Origin: Coriobacteriales bacterium
Lineage (GTDB): Bacteria > Actinomycetota > Coriobacteriia > Coriobacteriales > Atopobiaceae
Direction of reading: 5' to 3'
NCBI GenBank assembly: GCA_029101205.1
Contig: JAQXQO010000117.1
Coordinates: forward strand, 1 to 32,964
DNA: 32,964 nucleotides
Under the pieces are notes generated by a model that was not told the DNA's origin, made no database searches, and worked only from the letters and a program-made list of their open reading frames with translations. Below, piece after piece: positions 32,865-32,964 of the stretch. Position 1 is the first letter of the stretch. Each line of letters opens with the position of its first letter. The translations under genes were made by a program, and so were the position numbers.

Positions 32865-32964
32865 GGGCGCCCTCGACCCCGACGAGGACGACGTGCAGCT
32901 GCAGCGCTTCCAGGTGGTGAGGCACCATTGAGCAGCACCACCGACGTGGCGTCGGATGCCGTCC
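32865..32964 (-). repeat. Right arm of the terminal inverted repeat, probably artefactual
   Basis: Reverse complement of 32658-32757, running to the last base of the window. The 107-base spacer (32758-32864) is a run of C and G homopolymers that itself looks like a corrupted continuation of the palindrome. Likely a fold-back or contig-end artefact. Confidence 0.85.

Noticed and set aside
32681-32941. Two near-identical 79-residue frames on opposite strands
   Set aside because: They arise from the inverted repeat and have low-complexity Pro/Arg/Gly content; not genes.

Overview
The window is GC-rich, densely coded bacterial DNA. It most resembles the actinobacterial class Coriobacteriia (an Olsenella/Atopobium/Collinsella-like organism). 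This is inferred from gene content only: an actinobacterial fhaA-fhaB-pstP-rodA-pbpA-pkn cluster in which rodA and pbpA form one gene, a single-chain pyruvate:ferredoxin oxidoreductase typical of anaerobes, and a MetH whose reactivation domain is a separate gene.

Left part (1-8472, minus strand): a tightly packed morphogenesis and signalling operon read right to left. It encodes a membrane Ser/Thr kinase, FhaA (DUF3662 + FHA), FhaB (TM + FHA), a PP2C phosphatase, a SEDS glycosyltransferase fused to a class B PBP, and a PknB-like kinase cut by the window edge. Kinases, phosphatase, phosphothreonine readers and the wall synthase would form one regulatory circuit.

Middle part (8577-14219): a translation-related neighbourhood with tRNA-Leu(CAG), serS, tRNA-Arg(ACG), tRNA-Ser(GCT) with a duplicated 3' end and terminator, and gluQ with a GNAT acetyltransferase. 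A small orphan gene at 10632 lies behind a LexA-like operator and a second inverted repeat. A gene at 13557 looks like a degenerate class-IV (PLP fold) protein.

Right part (14550-32694): nifJ (PFOR); an operon of a glycosyltransferase-like gene, a LytS-type sensor kinase, a LytTR regulator and a YfcE-like phosphoesterase; a PAP2 phosphatase; thioredoxin; a uracil-DNA-glycosylase-like protein lacking the usual motifs; the methionine-cycle operon metF - MetH reactivation protein - metH; type I asparaginase; glucose-6-phosphate isomerase; and the AmmeMemoRadiSam radical SAM enzyme, preceded by the tail of what looks like an AMMECR1 gene.

The last 307 bases form a large inverted repeat (100 bp perfect arms around a GC-homopolymer-rich centre). 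It is best read as a fold-back or contig-end artefact, so sequence beyond about 32757 should not be trusted as genomic. The most interesting biological signals are the SOS-like paired operator in front of the orphan gene, the SEDS-PBP fusion operon, the two apparently degenerate enzyme-fold proteins, and the tRNA-Ser duplication scar.
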